Shown: positions 41,634-51,672, counted from the first letter of the stretch. The stretch: 64,000 bases of DNA from Eubacterium xylanophilum ATCC 35991 (GCF_000518685.1 NZ_JAEB01000009.1:57217-121216), one strand, 5' to 3'. Notes: generated from the sequence alone by a model not told the origin. Program-made: numbers and translations.

Positions 41634-44582
41634 ATGAACGAAGTAAAAGGTTATGAGATAATTAAGAAGAGAAGATTAGATGAGATAAATGCGGACGGCT
41701 ATATCCTAGAGCATGAAAAGACCAGGGCTAGAATCGTGGCAGTGGAGTGCGAGGATGAAAATAAGGTGTTTTCAATTGGATTTAGGACACCATCACAGGA
41801 TTCCAAGGGAATCGCCCATATTGTAGAGCATACTGTTCTCTGCGGTTCAGATGCTTTTCCGGTGAAGGATCCCTTTGTGGAACTTGTCAAGGGAAGCCTA
41901 AATACTTTCCTCAATGCGATGACATACCCAGATAAGACTGTATATCCTGTTGCCAGTTGTAATGATAAGGATTTCCAGAACTTGATGCACGTCTATCTCG
42001 ATGCTGTATTTCATCCGAACATTTACAAAGAAGAGAAAATATTCCAACAAGAGGGATGGCACTATGAATTGGATGACATGGATGGAGAGCTGACCTACAA
42101 CGGAGTGGTCTTCAATGAGATGAAGGGAGTATTCTCATCACCTGAGCAAATCCTGGAGAGAAAGATTATGTCGAGCTTGTATCCGGATACTTCATATGCC
42201 CTAGAGTCAGGTGGAGATCCAGAGTGCATCCCGGATCTTACATATCAGGAGTTTTTGGACTTCCACAGCAAGTACTATCATCCATCTAACAGCTATATTT
42301 ATCTATATGGCGACATGGATATGGAGGAGAAACTTAAGTTTATCGACGAAAATTATTTAAGTAACTACGACTATCTTGAGGTGGACTCAGAGCTTAAGGT
42401 GCAGCAGGCATTTGAAAAGAGAGTGGAGGAAGAAATCAAGTATTCAGTGGCAGAAGATGAGTCAACAGAAGATAAGACATACCTCAGCCTCAACTTTAGT
42501 ATGCCGGGAGATCTAGATCCAGAGCTCTCGCTAGCCTTTACCGTGCTCAGTAGTGTTCTTATTAACAGCGAGGGCGCTCCTATAAAGGATGCACTAATCA
42601 AGGCGGGAATAGGTACAGAGATACTATCTTCTTATGAGGAGTCAGTGAAGCAACCATATTTTTCTATAGTTGCCAAGAATGCCAATCCGGAAGATAAGGG
42701 CAGATTCATAAGTATAATCGAGGAAGAGATAAAGAAAATAATCAAAGATGGTATAAATCTAGATTCAGTTATAGCAACGTTAAATGCCAAGGAATTCTCC
42801 AAGAGAGAGGCGAATTTTGGCTCATATCCTAAGGGGCTTATGTTCGGGCTGAACATGATGGACAGCTGGATTTATGATGATTCAAAACCATTTATCTATA
42901 TCGCATATAATGCTGTATTTGAGAGTATCAGAAGCAAGATGGACAAGGGATACTTTGAGGAAATCTTGCAGAAATACTTTATAGACAATACTCACTCATC
43001 TGTGGTTCTTGCAATTCCGGAGCCGGGGCTTGTGGGAGTTATGAATGCCAAGGAAAGAGAAAAATTGGCATCTTATAAGAAGTCTTTGTCAAGGGAGGCA
43101 CTTGAAAAGATAATTGAAGAGACTAAGGAGCTCAAAAAATATCAGGATGAACCATCTTCACCGGAGGATTTGGCCAAAATCCCTATGCTTTCCCGTGAGG
43201 ACATAAGGAGAGAGTGTATAAAACTCTCAAATATTGAAAAAGAAGTGAGAAATACTAAGGTATTATATCACGACTATTTCTCCAGTGGTATTCAGTATAT
43301 ATCTATCATGTTTGATATCAGGGATATATTGCCCAAGTATCCTGCTCAAATATCACTTTTTGCGGAGTTGCTTGGACGTCTCGATACAGAGGATAAGACA
43401 AGACTCGAGTACTTCAATGAAGTTCACAAAAACGCCGGCTCTGTAAACTTTTCAAGTTGGACATACAGGAAGATTAATGAGCCGGAGGACTATGTGGCAT
43501 ACTTTAGGCTTTCAACTAAGGTATTTCCGCGAAATACAGAGAAGGTGTTAGCGCTTATCTGGGAGGCGATTTCCAAAACAGTATTTGATAAAGAGCGCAT
43601 AAGAGAAATAGTCGCAGAAGAGAAGTCATATGTATACATGGCCCTCAATTCGGCCAGCTCTATATATGCAACTTTGAGAGCAGAGGCTCAGTTTAATGAG
43701 TTGTCAAATATTAAGGATTGCTATCGCGGAGTGGCTTATTATGACTTTATATGTGACCTAAATGACCATTTTGATGAGAAAATTGATGATTTGATTGCAT
43801 TTTTTAAAGCATTTATCAAAAAGGTATTTCGCGTGGAGAATATGTCTGTGAACCTTACATGCTCCAAAGAGGATTATAATTCTTTTGAGAAGGACTTTGA
43901 CAAGTTCATTGACATGGTATCAGATTATGAGGCCCAAACAGGTGAGACGAGTGAGCAAGATTTAGATGCCATTCTACCTTCGGAGTCGTTTGTCCCATGT
44001 GAAAAAGGTTACACTGAGGGAATTAAGTTCCCAAGCCAGGTGCAATATGTTGCGAGAGTTGGCAAGTTCTACGATAAGGGGCTAGAGAGCAAGGGATATC
44101 TATTCGTTCTTGAGACTATTCTTCGATATGGATATCTGTGGAACGAGGTTAGAGTCAAGGGTGGCGCTTACGGAGTTTCATGTGGATTCAGCCAGGATGG
44201 ATATGGTAGATTTAGCTCTTATAGAGATCCAAAGCTCACGGAAACTGATGAAGTTTATGAGTCGGTACCGGAGTATCTGAGAACATTTGATGTAGATGAG
44301 AGAGAGCTGACAAAGTTTGTGATCGGAACTATGAGCGGCATAGACACACCTGAGCCAGCTTCAGAAATGGGAGAAAGGGCCATGCGAGTGTATATCTCAG
44401 GAGAAACGGATGAGCGCAGAAACCAGAGAAGAGCAGAGCTCCTAGATGTGACCATAGAAGATATCAGGAAGACTGCCGATGTAGTGGAAGCTATGCTCAA
44501 AGACCAGAGCAAGTGTGTTTTTGGAGGAGAGCAAATAATCAATGATAACAGTGAGTTTTTTGACTGTGTGAGGAGTATTTGA
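41634..44582 (+). CDS. M16C family zinc metalloprotease (presequence protease-like)
   Basis: 982 aa, four M16 half-domains as in PreP/Cym1. The inverted zinc motif HxxEH appears as GIAHIVEHTVLCGSDAFPVKDPF (about residue 62), and the downstream Glu is in GVVFNEMKGVFSSPE. The C-terminal half has RVKGGAYGVSCGFSQDGYGRFSSYRDP. Such enzymes degrade unstructured peptides up to about 65 residues in a closed chamber. There is no signal peptide, so it is cytoplasmic. The stop overlaps the start of era. Confidence 0.9.
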   Translation: MNEVKGYEIIKKRRLDEINADGYILEHEKTRARIVAVECEDENKVFSIGFRTPSQDSKGIAHIVEHTVLCGSDAFPVKDPFVELVKGSLNTFLNAMTYPDKTVYPVASCNDKDFQNLMHVYLDAVFHPNIYKEEKIFQQEGWHYELDDMDGELTYNGVVFNEMKGVFSSPEQILERKIMSSLYPDTSYALESGGDPECIPDLTYQEFLDFHSKYYHPSNSYIYLYGDMDMEEKLKFIDENYLSNYDYLEVDSELKVQQAFEKRVEEEIKYSVAEDESTEDKTYLSLNFSMPGDLDPELSLAFTVLSSVLINSEGAPIKDALIKAGIGTEILSSYEESVKQPYFSIVAKNANPEDKGRFISIIEEEIKKIIKDGINLDSVIATLNAKEFSKREANFGSYPKGLMFGLNMMDSWIYDDSKPFIYIAYNAVFESIRSKMDKGYFEEILQKYFIDNTHSSVVLAIPEPGLVGVMNAKEREKLASYKKSLSREALEKIIEETKELKKYQDEPSSPEDLAKIPMLSREDIRRECIKLSNIEKEVRNTKVLYHDYFSSGIQYISIMFDIRDILPKYPAQISLFAELLGRLDTEDKTRLEYFNEVHKNAGSVNFSSWTYRKINEPEDYVAYFRLSTKVFPRNTEKVLALIWEAISKTVFDKERIREIVAEEKSYVYMALNSASSIYATLRAEAQFNELSNIKDCYRGVAYYDFICDLNDHFDEKIDDLIAFFKAFIKKVFRVENMSVNLTCSKEDYNSFEKDFDKFIDMVSDYEAQTGETSEQDLDAILPSESFVPCEKGYTEGIKFPSQVQYVARVGKFYDKGLESKGYLFVLETILRYGYLWNEVRVKGGAYGVSCGFSQDGYGRFSSYRDPKLTETDEVYESVPEYLRTFDVDERELTKFVIGTMSGIDTPEPASEMGERAMRVYISGETDERRNQRRAELLDVTIEDIRKTADVVEAMLKDQSKCVFGGEQIINDNSEFFDCVRSI

Positions 44583-45487
44583 TGGAGAGAGAGATGTTTA
44601 AATCAGGATTTGTATCTATAGTGGGAAGACCTAATGTGGGAAAGAGCACTCTTATGAATCGAATTATCGGCCAGAAGATTGCCATTACCAGTAACAAGCC
44701 TCAGACCACGAGAAATCAGATTCAAACCGTATATCATGATGAGCGCGGACAAATCATATTTCTTGACACACCGGGAATTCACAAGGCCAAGAACAGACTT
44801 GGGGAATACATGGTGGACATGGCGGAACGCACAATCAAGGAAGTTGACTTGATTCTCTGGGTAGTAGAGGCGACTACATATATCGGAAAAGGCGAGAAGC
44901 ATATCGTCGAGCAGCTGAAGAAAGCCGATATTCCAGTGATTTTGGTTATGAATAAGATTGACAATATCAAGAAGGATGAGCTTTTGGAATGCATAGATAC
45001 TTACAAGGACGAACTCGAGTATGCCGAGATTATCCCTCTTTCAGCCAGAACGGGCGATGGAGTGGAGGATTTGATTACAAGTATGTTCGAATACCTTCAG
45101 GAGGGACCTGCATTCTATGATGATGATACTATTACCGATCAGCCGGAACGTCAGATTGTAGCTGAACTCATCCGCGAGAAGGCCCTACGTCTCTTGTCCG
45201 ATGAAATTCCACATGGAATAGCCGTTACGATAGACCAGATGAAGCTTCGTCACAATAATAAGAGAATGTATGACATTGAGGCCACCATCATCTGTGAAAA
45301 GTCAAGTCACAAGGGTATTATTATCGGAAAAGAAGGAAAAATGCTCCGAAAGATTGGCTCCATGTCTAGAAAGGAAATAGAGGATTTCCTAGGCAAAAAG
45401 GTCAACTTGAATATCTGGGTTAAAGTCAAGAAGGACTGGAGAGATAGTGATTTTCTCCTCAAGAATTATGGATATAACAAGGAGTGA
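44582..45487 (+). CDS. era: GTPase Era
   Basis: 301 aa. The start at 44582 overlaps the previous stop (TGATG) and follows GAGGAG; ATG 44594 is an alternative. G1 GRPNVGKSTLMNRIIG, switch TTRNQIQTVYHDERGQIIFLDTPGIHK, G4 MNKIDN. The C-terminal KH domain ends with IIIGKEGKMLRKIGSMSRKEIEDFLGKKVNLNIWVKV. Era binds the 3' end of 16S rRNA in 30S assembly. Era next to RecO is a conserved pair. Confidence 0.96.
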   Translation: MEREMFKSGFVSIVGRPNVGKSTLMNRIIGQKIAITSNKPQTTRNQIQTVYHDERGQIIFLDTPGIHKAKNRLGEYMVDMAERTIKEVDLILWVVEATTYIGKGEKHIVEQLKKADIPVILVMNKIDNIKKDELLECIDTYKDELEYAEIIPLSARTGDGVEDLITSMFEYLQEGPAFYDDDTITDQPERQIVAELIREKALRLLSDEIPHGIAVTIDQMKLRHNNKRMYDIEATIICEKSSHKGIIIGKEGKMLRKIGSMSRKEIEDFLGKKVNLNIWVKVKKDWRDSDFLLKNYGYNKE

Positions 45488-46284
45488 TGGGTTTGCAGGA
45501 GGTTGTTACGGGACTTGTCCTGTCTTCTACACCTGTAGGTGAAAATGACAAGAGAGTGGTAATACTGACTCTCGACCGGGGTAAGATATCCGCATTTGCC
45601 AGAGGAGCCAGACGCCCCAAGAGCCCACTTCTGGCTTGCACGGAACCCTTTACTTTTGGCGTGTTTAGGCTATACACCGGGCGGGACTCCTACACTCTTT
45701 CTACAGTTGAAGTACAGAACTACTTTACGGAGCTGAGAGAGAATATAGAGGACATATACACCGGTATGTACTTCTGCGAGGTGGCGGATTTCTTTACCAG
45801 GGAGAACCTAGAGGCGAGAGATATGCTGAAACTCTTGTATCAAAGTCTTCGAGCGTTACATGCCCCGGGGATAGAAAGAACCTTAGTTGAAATCATCTTT
45901 GAATATAAGATGGTGGTGCTAAATGGCGAGGGTATGAACGTGATGCGCTGTGGCAATTGTGGGGACAATAAAGAACTTATCTACTTGAGTAGACAGAGGA
46001 ACTGCGCCATATGTAAATCATGTTTTAACAAATTGAAGAGTGGGCATGGAGGACAGAATTCGAACCCAGTCTACGACTGTAGAGTGATATCTCCAACAGC
46101 AATTTATACACTTCAATACATATCGACTACGAGAGTAGAAAAGCTGTTTAGCTTTACTGTGACTGAGGAAGTGAGAGAAGAGCTTGAAAGTATAGTGTCG
46201 GAATATTTTCACAGGGTCACAGGTAAGGAATTTCAGAGTAAATCCTTTTTGGATGGGCTTATGAAAAAAGACTTTAATATATAG
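45487..46284 (+). CDS. recO: DNA repair protein RecO
   Basis: 265 aa from ATG 45487, which overlaps the era stop. TTG 45493 is better spaced (8 bases) from AAGGAG and may be the true start. The N-terminal OB fold begins EVVTGLVLSSTPVGENDKRVVILT. A zinc module is present with MRCGNCGD and NCAICKSC. RecO loads RecA on SSB-coated single-stranded DNA with RecR in the RecFOR pathway. Confidence 0.93.
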   Translation: MGLQEVVTGLVLSSTPVGENDKRVVILTLDRGKISAFARGARRPKSPLLACTEPFTFGVFRLYTGRDSYTLSTVEVQNYFTELRENIEDIYTGMYFCEVADFFTRENLEARDMLKLLYQSLRALHAPGIERTLVEIIFEYKMVVLNGEGMNVMRCGNCGDNKELIYLSRQRNCAICKSCFNKLKSGHGGQNSNPVYDCRVISPTAIYTLQYISTTRVEKLFSFTVTEEVREELESIVSEYFHRVTGKEFQSKSFLDGLMKKDFNI

Positions 46285-46434
46285 AAAAAATAGTGTATAC
46301 TTAAAGGTGATAGGTGCGAAGAATCGGGTTAATATTAGGGAGATGTTTGGAGAAGAAATTGGGTGTGCTGTGTGAGAGCAGCAGGCAAGGAAACATGGAG
46401 GTTTATCCTTCGACAGAATGGAGGTAAGGCGTAA

Positions 46435-47871
46435 ATGAAGAAAGTGCTATTTGTGGCATCAGAGTCAGTGCCTTTTATCAAGACAGGCGGATTGGCAGAT
46501 GTAGTGGGATCGCTGCCAAAGTACTTTGACAAGAAGGAATTCGATGTGAGAGTTATGATTCCAAAGTATACATCGATTCCAGAAGAGTATAAAGAGAAAA
46601 TGGAGTATGTTACAAACTTCTATCTTGAATTAGCATGGCGTAAGCAGTATGTGGGCATCTTTAAGATGGAATACCAGGGAATCACCTACTATTTCTTAGA
46701 TAATGAATATTATTTTTCAGGTGATAAGCCATATGGGGAGATATTTCAGGATATAGAGAAGTTTGCTTTTTTTGACAAGGCAGCTTTGTCCAGTTTGCCT
46801 ATAATTGATTTTAGACCGGATATCATTCACTGTCACGATTGGCAGACCGGGTTGGTTCCGGTTTATCTGAAGGATTCCTTTCAGCAGAATGAGTTTTTCC
46901 GAGGAATCAAGACTATTATGACAATCCACAATCTCAAGTTCCAGGGAATATGGGACAAGAAGACAGTGATGGATACAGCGGGATTGGATGCTTACTACTT
47001 TACACCTGATAAGTTAGAGGCATATGGAGATGCCAACTATCTCAAGGGTGGATTGGTATATGCAGACCAGATTACTACCGTAAGTGAGACCTATGCAGAG
47101 GAAATCAAGACTCCATTTTATGGAGAAAAGTTAGATGGTTTGATTAATGCCAGGTCTGGTTGCCTTACGGGAATAGTCAATGGTTTAGACTATGACGAGT
47201 ACAATCCTTCAACAGATCCCCTCATAGAGTTCAATTACGATGCAAGGACGTTCCGCAAGGAAAAAGTTAAGAACAAGAAGGCTTTACAGAAGGAATTGGG
47301 ACTTGCACAAGATGAGAAGAAGTTTATGATAGGAGTTGTATCAAGACTAACAGACCAGAAGGGCTTTGATCTCATCGACTATGTGATTGAGGAGATTTGT
47401 TCTGAAGATACACAGCTTGTGGTACTTGGAACCGGCGAAGAAAAGTATGAGCATTTGTTCAGGCACTTTGCATGGAAGTACCCTGAGAGAGTTTCGGCCA
47501 GCATATATTATTCTAACGAGCGTTCACATAAGATTTATGCGGCTTGCGACGCTTTTCTCATGCCATCTCTATTTGAGCCATGTGGACTGAGCCAGCTGAT
47601 GAGTTTGAGGTATGGAACTGTTCCGATTGTAAGAGAGACAGGCGGTCTCAAAGATACAGTTGAACCATATAATGAATATGAGAACAAGGGAACGGGATTT
47701 TCCTTTGCCAATTACAATGCTCATGAGATGCTCAACACAATCAGGTATGCAAAGTATGTATACTATGAGAAGAAGAGAGATTGGAACAAGATCATAGACC
47801 GAGGCATGGCCATGGATTTCTCATGGAACAATTCGGCCAGAAAGTACGTTGAGTTGTATAATAGAATTTAA
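46435..47871 (+). CDS. glgA: Glycogen synthase (ADP-glucose type, GT5)
   Basis: 478 aa. The N-terminal motif SESVPFIKTGGLADVVGSLPKYF contains the KTGGL nucleotide-sugar loop. DIIHCHDWQTGLVP and TIHNLKFQGIW follow. The C-terminal lobe has SRLTDQKGFDLI and PSLFEPCGLSQLMSLRYGTVPIVRETGGLKDTV with the EPCGL catalytic Glu. It extends alpha-1,4 glucan from ADP-glucose. The 150-base gap upstream holds a possible TATACT box near 46292 and GGAGG before the ATG, with no clear hairpin. glgC is not in the window. Confidence 0.95.
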   Translation: MKKVLFVASESVPFIKTGGLADVVGSLPKYFDKKEFDVRVMIPKYTSIPEEYKEKMEYVTNFYLELAWRKQYVGIFKMEYQGITYYFLDNEYYFSGDKPYGEIFQDIEKFAFFDKAALSSLPIIDFRPDIIHCHDWQTGLVPVYLKDSFQQNEFFRGIKTIMTIHNLKFQGIWDKKTVMDTAGLDAYYFTPDKLEAYGDANYLKGGLVYADQITTVSETYAEEIKTPFYGEKLDGLINARSGCLTGIVNGLDYDEYNPSTDPLIEFNYDARTFRKEKVKNKKALQKELGLAQDEKKFMIGVVSRLTDQKGFDLIDYVIEEICSEDTQLVVLGTGEEKYEHLFRHFAWKYPERVSASIYYSNERSHKIYAACDAFLMPSLFEPCGLSQLMSLRYGTVPIVRETGGLKDTVEPYNEYENKGTGFSFANYNAHEMLNTIRYAKYVYYEKKRDWNKIIDRGMAMDFSWNNSARKYVELYNRI

Positions 47872-47965
47872 CATTTCGAAAATGGTCATTTGTGCCAATT
47901 GCTATAAAATGTTGTGGCGAACTAGGCATGAAAATATAAAAAATTAAAAAATTTAAGTATAGCAC

Positions 47966-47994
47966 TTGAATTTTTTTGATAATCAATGTAATAT
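47966..47994 (+). promoter_or_regulatory. sigmaA promoter for gap
   Basis: TTGAAT (47966-47971), a 17-base spacer and TAATAT (47989-47994). Transcription should start near 48001. Confidence 0.65.
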
Positions 47995-48009
47995 AGATAC
48001 TAGCAATGT

Positions 48010-48027
48010 TTGTTTAAGATTTAACAA
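48010..48027 (+). promoter_or_regulatory. Candidate Rex operator before gap
   Basis: TTGTTTAAGATTTAACAA matches 13 of the 14 fixed positions of the clostridial Rex consensus TTGTTAA-N4-TTAACAA. It sits about 10 bases after the predicted start site, where bound Rex would block transcription when the NADH/NAD ratio is low. gap is a known Rex target in Clostridia. Confidence 0.6.
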
Positions 48028-48060
48028 ACAAATAATAATTCTTTAGGAGGAATATTTAAA

Positions 48061-49074
48061 ATGTCAGTAAAAGTAGCGATTAACGGTTTTGGACGTATTG
48101 GTAGACTTGCATTCAGACAGATGTTTGGTGCAGAGGGATATGAGGTTGTTGCAATCAACGACTTGACAAGCCCTAAGATGCTAGCTCACCTTCTTAAGTA
48201 TGATTCTTCACAGGGTAAGTATGAGAAGGCTGATACAGTTTCAGCTGGTGAAGATTCAATCACAGTTGATGGTAAGACTATCAAGATTTATAAAGAACCA
48301 GATGCAAATAATTGTCCATGGGGTGATCTTGGAGTAGATGTAGTTCTTGAGTGTTCAGGATTCTACACATCTAAAGAAAAAGCACAGGCACACATCAACG
48401 CAGGTGCTCGTAAGGTTGTTATCTCAGCTCCAGCTGGTAATGATCTCCCAACTATCGTTTACAATACAAACCATGAGACATTGAAGCCAGAGGATAACAT
48501 CATTTCAGCTGCTTCATGTACAACAAACTGTCTTGCACCTATGGCAGACGCTCTTAACAAGTATGCTGCAATTCAGTCAGGTATCATGGTAACAATTCAT
48601 GCTTACACAGGAGACCAGATGACTCTTGATGGTCCTCAGAGAAAGGGTGACCTCAGAAGATCACGTGCTGCAGCAGTTAATATCGTACCTAACTCAACAG
48701 GTGCTGCTAAGGCAATCGGACTTGTTATCCCTGAGTTGAATGGTAAGCTCATCGGATCTGCTCAGCGTGTTCCTACTCCTACAGGTTCTACAACAATTCT
48801 TACAGCTGTATGTAAGGGTGATGTAACTGTTGAGGGTGTTAACGCAGCTATGAAGGCAGCAGCTAATGAGTCATTCGGTTACAATGAGGATGAGATCGTA
48901 TCTTCAGATATCGTAGGAATGAGATATGGTTCACTCTTCGATGCTACTCAGACAATGGTTAACAAGGTAGCAGATGATCTTTACGAAGTTCAGGTTGTTT
49001 CATGGTATGACAACGAGAACTCATACACAAGCCAGATGGTTCGTACAATCAAGTACTTCAGCGAGCTTGCATAA
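48061..49074 (+). CDS. gap: Glyceraldehyde-3-phosphate dehydrogenase
   Basis: 337 aa. The NAD-binding start is [17 protein letters not shown]. The catalytic Cys153 is in [14 protein letters not shown], and the likely base His is in TIHAYTGDQ. The C-terminal [15 protein letters not shown] is standard. It oxidises glyceraldehyde-3-phosphate to 1,3-bisphosphoglycerate. TAGGAGG precedes the ATG. Codon use is strongly biased, as in highly expressed genes. A strong hairpin terminator separates it from pgk. Confidence 0.97.
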   Translation: MSVKVAINGFGRIGRLAFRQMFGAEGYEVVAINDLTSPKMLAHLLKYDSSQGKYEKADTVSAGEDSITVDGKTIKIYKEPDANNCPWGDLGVDVVLECSGFYTSKEKAQAHINAGARKVVISAPAGNDLPTIVYNTNHETLKPEDNIISAASCTTNCLAPMADALNKYAAIQSGIMVTIHAYTGDQMTLDGPQRKGDLRRSRAAAVNIVPNSTGAAKAIGLVIPELNGKLIGSAQRVPTPTGSTTILTAVCKGDVTVEGVNAAMKAAANESFGYNEDEIVSSDIVGMRYGSLFDATQTMVNKVADDLYEVQVVSWYDNENSYTSQMVRTIKYFSELA

Positions 49075-49115
49075 TTTAATGATCAATCAGTAGTAGGTGA
49101 TACTGCTATAACCCA

Positions 49116-49155
49116 GGAAGGGTCCGGTCTTAAGAGGACCGGACCCTTCCTTTAA
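49116..49155 (+). terminator. Strong hairpin terminator/attenuator between gap and pgk
   Basis: GGAAGGGTCCGGTC (49116-49129) pairs perfectly over 14 bp with GACCGGACCCTTCC (49137-49150), followed by TTTAAAT. Confidence 0.8.
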
Positions 49156-49189
49156 ATAAAATCAAATAAAATGAAATGAGGTATATCAA

Positions 49190-50386
49190 ATGCTTAATAA
49201 GAAATCTGTAGATGATATTAATGTAAAAGGACAGAAAGTCCTTGTTCGCTGTGATTTTAATGTTCCATTGATAGATGGAAAAATAACTGACGAGAATCGT
49301 CTTATCGCTGCACTTCCTACAATCAAAAAGCTTATCGCTGACGGTGGAAAGGTTATCCTTTGCTCACACCTTGGTAAGCCTAAGGGAGAGCCAAAGCCAG
49401 AGCTTTCACTTGCACCTGTTGCAGTGAGACTTGCTGAACTTCTCGGACAGGAAGTTAAGTTTGCAGCTGATGCTAATGTAGTTGGCGAGAATGCTAAGGC
49501 AGCAGTAGCCGCTATGAAGGACGGAGATGTTGTACTCCTTGAGAATACACGTTACCGTGCAGAGGAGACTAAGAATGAAGAGGCTTTCTCTAAGGATCTT
49601 GCTTCTCTCTGTGATGTTTTCGTAAATGACGCATTCGGTACAGCACACAGAGCACACTGCTCTAATGTTGGTGTTACTGAGTTTGTAGATACAAACGTAG
49701 TTGGATATCTTATGCAGAAGGAAATCGATTTCCTTGGAAATGCAGTAAATAATCCTGAGAGACCATTTGTAGCTATCCTTGGTGGTGCTAAGGTTTCTTC
49801 TAAGATTCCGGTAATCGAGAACTTGCTTGACAAAGTTGATACACTTATCATCGGTGGTGGTATGGCTTATACATTCATGGCTGCACACGGTGAGGAAGTT
49901 GGAAAGTCACTTCTCGAAGAGGATTACAAGCAGTATGCTCTTGATATGGAGAAGAAGGCTGAGGAGAAGGGCGTTAAGCTTCTTATCCCAATCGATACAG
50001 TAGTAGGTGATGACTTTTCTAATGACTGCAATTACAAGGTTGTTGAAAGAGGCGGAATTCCTGCAGATATGGAAGGTCTTGATATCGGACCTAAGACAAG
50101 AGAACTCTTTGCAGATGCTGTTGCAGGTGCTAAGACTGTTGTTTGGAACGGACCTATGGGATGCTTCGAGATGCCAAACTTCGCACATGGTACAATTGCA
50201 GTAGCTAAGGCTATGGCTGATCTTAAAGATGCAACTACTATTATCGGTGGTGGAGACAGTGCAGCAGCTTGTAACCAGCTCGGATTTGGCGACAAGATGA
50301 CTCACATCTCAACTGGTGGTGGAGCTTCACTTGAGTTCCTTGAAGGTAAGGAGTTGCCAGGTGTAGCTGCAGCTGATGACAAGTAA
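49190..50386 (+). CDS. pgk: Phosphoglycerate kinase
   Basis: 398 aa. The N-terminal substrate site is [22 protein letters not shown] and [19 protein letters not shown]. The C-terminal nucleotide site has [13 protein letters not shown] and the terminal [21 protein letters not shown]. It makes ATP from 1,3-bisphosphoglycerate. AATGAGG precedes the ATG. It shares the biased codon use of gap. No clear independent promoter is seen in the 115-base gap, so it may rely on read-through of the upstream hairpin. Confidence 0.97.
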   Translation: MLNKKSVDDINVKGQKVLVRCDFNVPLIDGKITDENRLIAALPTIKKLIADGGKVILCSHLGKPKGEPKPELSLAPVAVRLAELLGQEVKFAADANVVGENAKAAVAAMKDGDVVLLENTRYRAEETKNEEAFSKDLASLCDVFVNDAFGTAHRAHCSNVGVTEFVDTNVVGYLMQKEIDFLGNAVNNPERPFVAILGGAKVSSKIPVIENLLDKVDTLIIGGGMAYTFMAAHGEEVGKSLLEEDYKQYALDMEKKAEEKGVKLLIPIDTVVGDDFSNDCNYKVVERGGIPADMEGLDIGPKTRELFADAVAGAKTVVWNGPMGCFEMPNFAHGTIAVAKAMADLKDATTIIGGGDSAAACNQLGFGDKMTHISTGGGASLEFLEGKELPGVAAADDK

Positions 50387-50469
50387 GATGGCCTTGTAGG
50401 CGATTTTATTCGTCGGAATATTTTTGAATGGTATTTGAAACTATATAATCTGGAAAGGAAAGTTTTACA

Positions 50470-51219
50470 ATGGCAAGAAAAAAGATAATTGCTGGCAACT
50501 GGAAGATGAACAAAACTCCTAGTGAGGCAGTTGCATTGGTTAATGAATTAAAGGACCTCGTTGTTAATGACGAAGTTGATGTAGTATATTGTGTTCCGGC
50601 TATTGATATTGTTCCTGTAGTTGAGGCAACAAAGGGAACTAATGTGGCAGTTGGAGCTGAGAATATGTACTTTGAGGAGAGCGGAGCTTATACTGGTGAG
50701 ATTTCAGCAGCAATGCTTGTTGATGCCGGTGTTAAGTATGTAATCATCGGACATTCAGAGAGACGTGATTACTTCAAAGAGGACGATGCACTTCTAAACA
50801 AGAAAGTGAAGAAGGCGTTGGAAGCTGGTATTACTCCAATCTTGTGCTGTGGTGAGTCTCTTGAGCAGAGAGAACTCGGCGTAACAATGGACTGGATTAG
50901 ACTTCAGATCAAGTCAGATCTCGAGGGCGTTACAGCTGATCAGGTTAAGACAATTGTAATCGCTTATGAGCCAATCTGGGCTATCGGAACCGGAAAGACA
51001 GCTACAGCTGATCAGGCAGAGGAAGTATGCAAGGGAATTCGCGAGTGCATCGCAGAGATGTATGATGATGCAACTGCTGAGGCAGTAAGAATTCAGTACG
51101 GCGGATCTATGAATGCTGGAAATGCTGCAGAACTTCTTTCTAAGCCTAATATCGATGGTGGTCTTATCGGTGGTGCATCACTCAAGGCTGACTTCGGTAA
51201 AGTTGTAAATTATAAGTAA
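50470..51219 (+). CDS. tpiA: Triose-phosphate isomerase
   Basis: 249 aa. Lys in GNWKMNKT, His in [11 protein letters not shown] and the catalytic Glu in [14 protein letters not shown] are in place, with the phosphate loop [14 protein letters not shown]. It interconverts dihydroxyacetone phosphate and glyceraldehyde-3-phosphate. GGAAAGGA precedes the ATG. The upstream 83 bases contain TATAAT (50444-50449) without a well-spaced -35 box. Confidence 0.97.
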   Translation: MARKKIIAGNWKMNKTPSEAVALVNELKDLVVNDEVDVVYCVPAIDIVPVVEATKGTNVAVGAENMYFEESGAYTGEISAAMLVDAGVKYVIIGHSERRDYFKEDDALLNKKVKKALEAGITPILCCGESLEQRELGVTMDWIRLQIKSDLEGVTADQVKTIVIAYEPIWAIGTGKTATADQAEEVCKGIRECIAEMYDDATAEAVRIQYGGSMNAGNAAELLSKPNIDGGLIGGASLKADFGKVVNYK

Positions 51220-51267
51220 TCTTATTGATTAGTAGAGTAATAAGGAGCTGTCGCACTAAGACAGTCT

Positions 51268-51350
51268 AAAAACAGGAAGAGTCCAACCGACTCGAGACTA
51301 GGTGTATGCGCATTGAAGTCTCTCTCTGGTTGGCCTCTTCCTGTTTTTTA
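51268..51350 (+). terminator. Long-stem terminator after tpiA
   Basis: 51268-51288 pairs with 51328-51348 over about 21 bp with one wobble (AAAAACAGGAAGAG against CTCTTCCTGTTTTT). The loop is 39 bases and a T-run is present. It lies inside the mobile-element ends. Confidence 0.75.
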
Positions 51351-51352
51351 TC

Positions 51353-51398
51353 GGGATCGCATATTGCTGGTCTTACTCACGTCGTTCGTAAGACAATT
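51353..51398 (+). repeat. Dispersed palindromic repeat, copy B
   Basis: Identical to copy A from ATCGCATATTG through GTAAGACAATT, apart from the first bases (GGGATCGC). Confidence 0.85.
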
Positions 51399-51436
51399 AT
51401 TATACTTATCTAGTGCGGACATTCCTCCCAAAAAAT

Positions 51437-51459
51437 AATTGTCTTACAAGCAATATGCG
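51437..51459 (-). repeat. Dispersed palindromic repeat, truncated copy C
   Basis: AATTGTCTTAC joined by a few bases to CAATATGCG. The right half of the hairpin and its loop are deleted, and the copy is in inverse orientation. Confidence 0.7.
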
Positions 51460-51462
51460 TTT

Positions 51463-51507
51463 ATTGTCTTACGAACGACGTGAGTAAGACCAGCGCCATG
51501 CGATTCC
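51463..51507 (-). repeat. Dispersed palindromic repeat, copy D
   Basis: Inverse orientation, full length. It differs from copy A by GCGCCATGCG in place of GCAATATGCG. It is tandem with copy E at a 49-base period. Confidence 0.85.
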
Positions 51508-51511
51508 GCTT

Positions 51512-51556
51512 ATTGTCTTACGAACGACGTGAGTAAGACCAGCGCCATGCGATTCC
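51512..51556 (-). repeat. Dispersed palindromic repeat, copy E
   Basis: Identical to copy D, including the CCATGCGATTCC end, which indicates a recent tandem duplication of a 49-base unit. Confidence 0.85.
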
Positions 51557-51569
51557 GATGTTTCCAATA

Positions 51570-51599
51570 AAATCTCAGGCTTCGAAAAACCTGAGATTT
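51570..51599. other. Perfect hairpin inside the decayed element
   Basis: AAATCTCAGG (51570-51579) and CCTGAGATTT (51590-51599) with loop CTTCGAAAAA. It is probably a relic of the element's control region, just before the short transposase-like frame. Confidence 0.5.
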
Positions 51600-51672
51600 G
51601 TGGTAAAATTAAGTATGACCAAAAACCTAATCTTACAAAAAATATTAATAAAATCTCCCTAATTTAGCCACA

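Noticed and set aside
51463..51556. CRISPR array (tandem copies D and E)
   Set aside because: Only two direct units, the gap between them is about 4 bases so there are no spacers, copies are dispersed in both orientations, and no cas genes occur.
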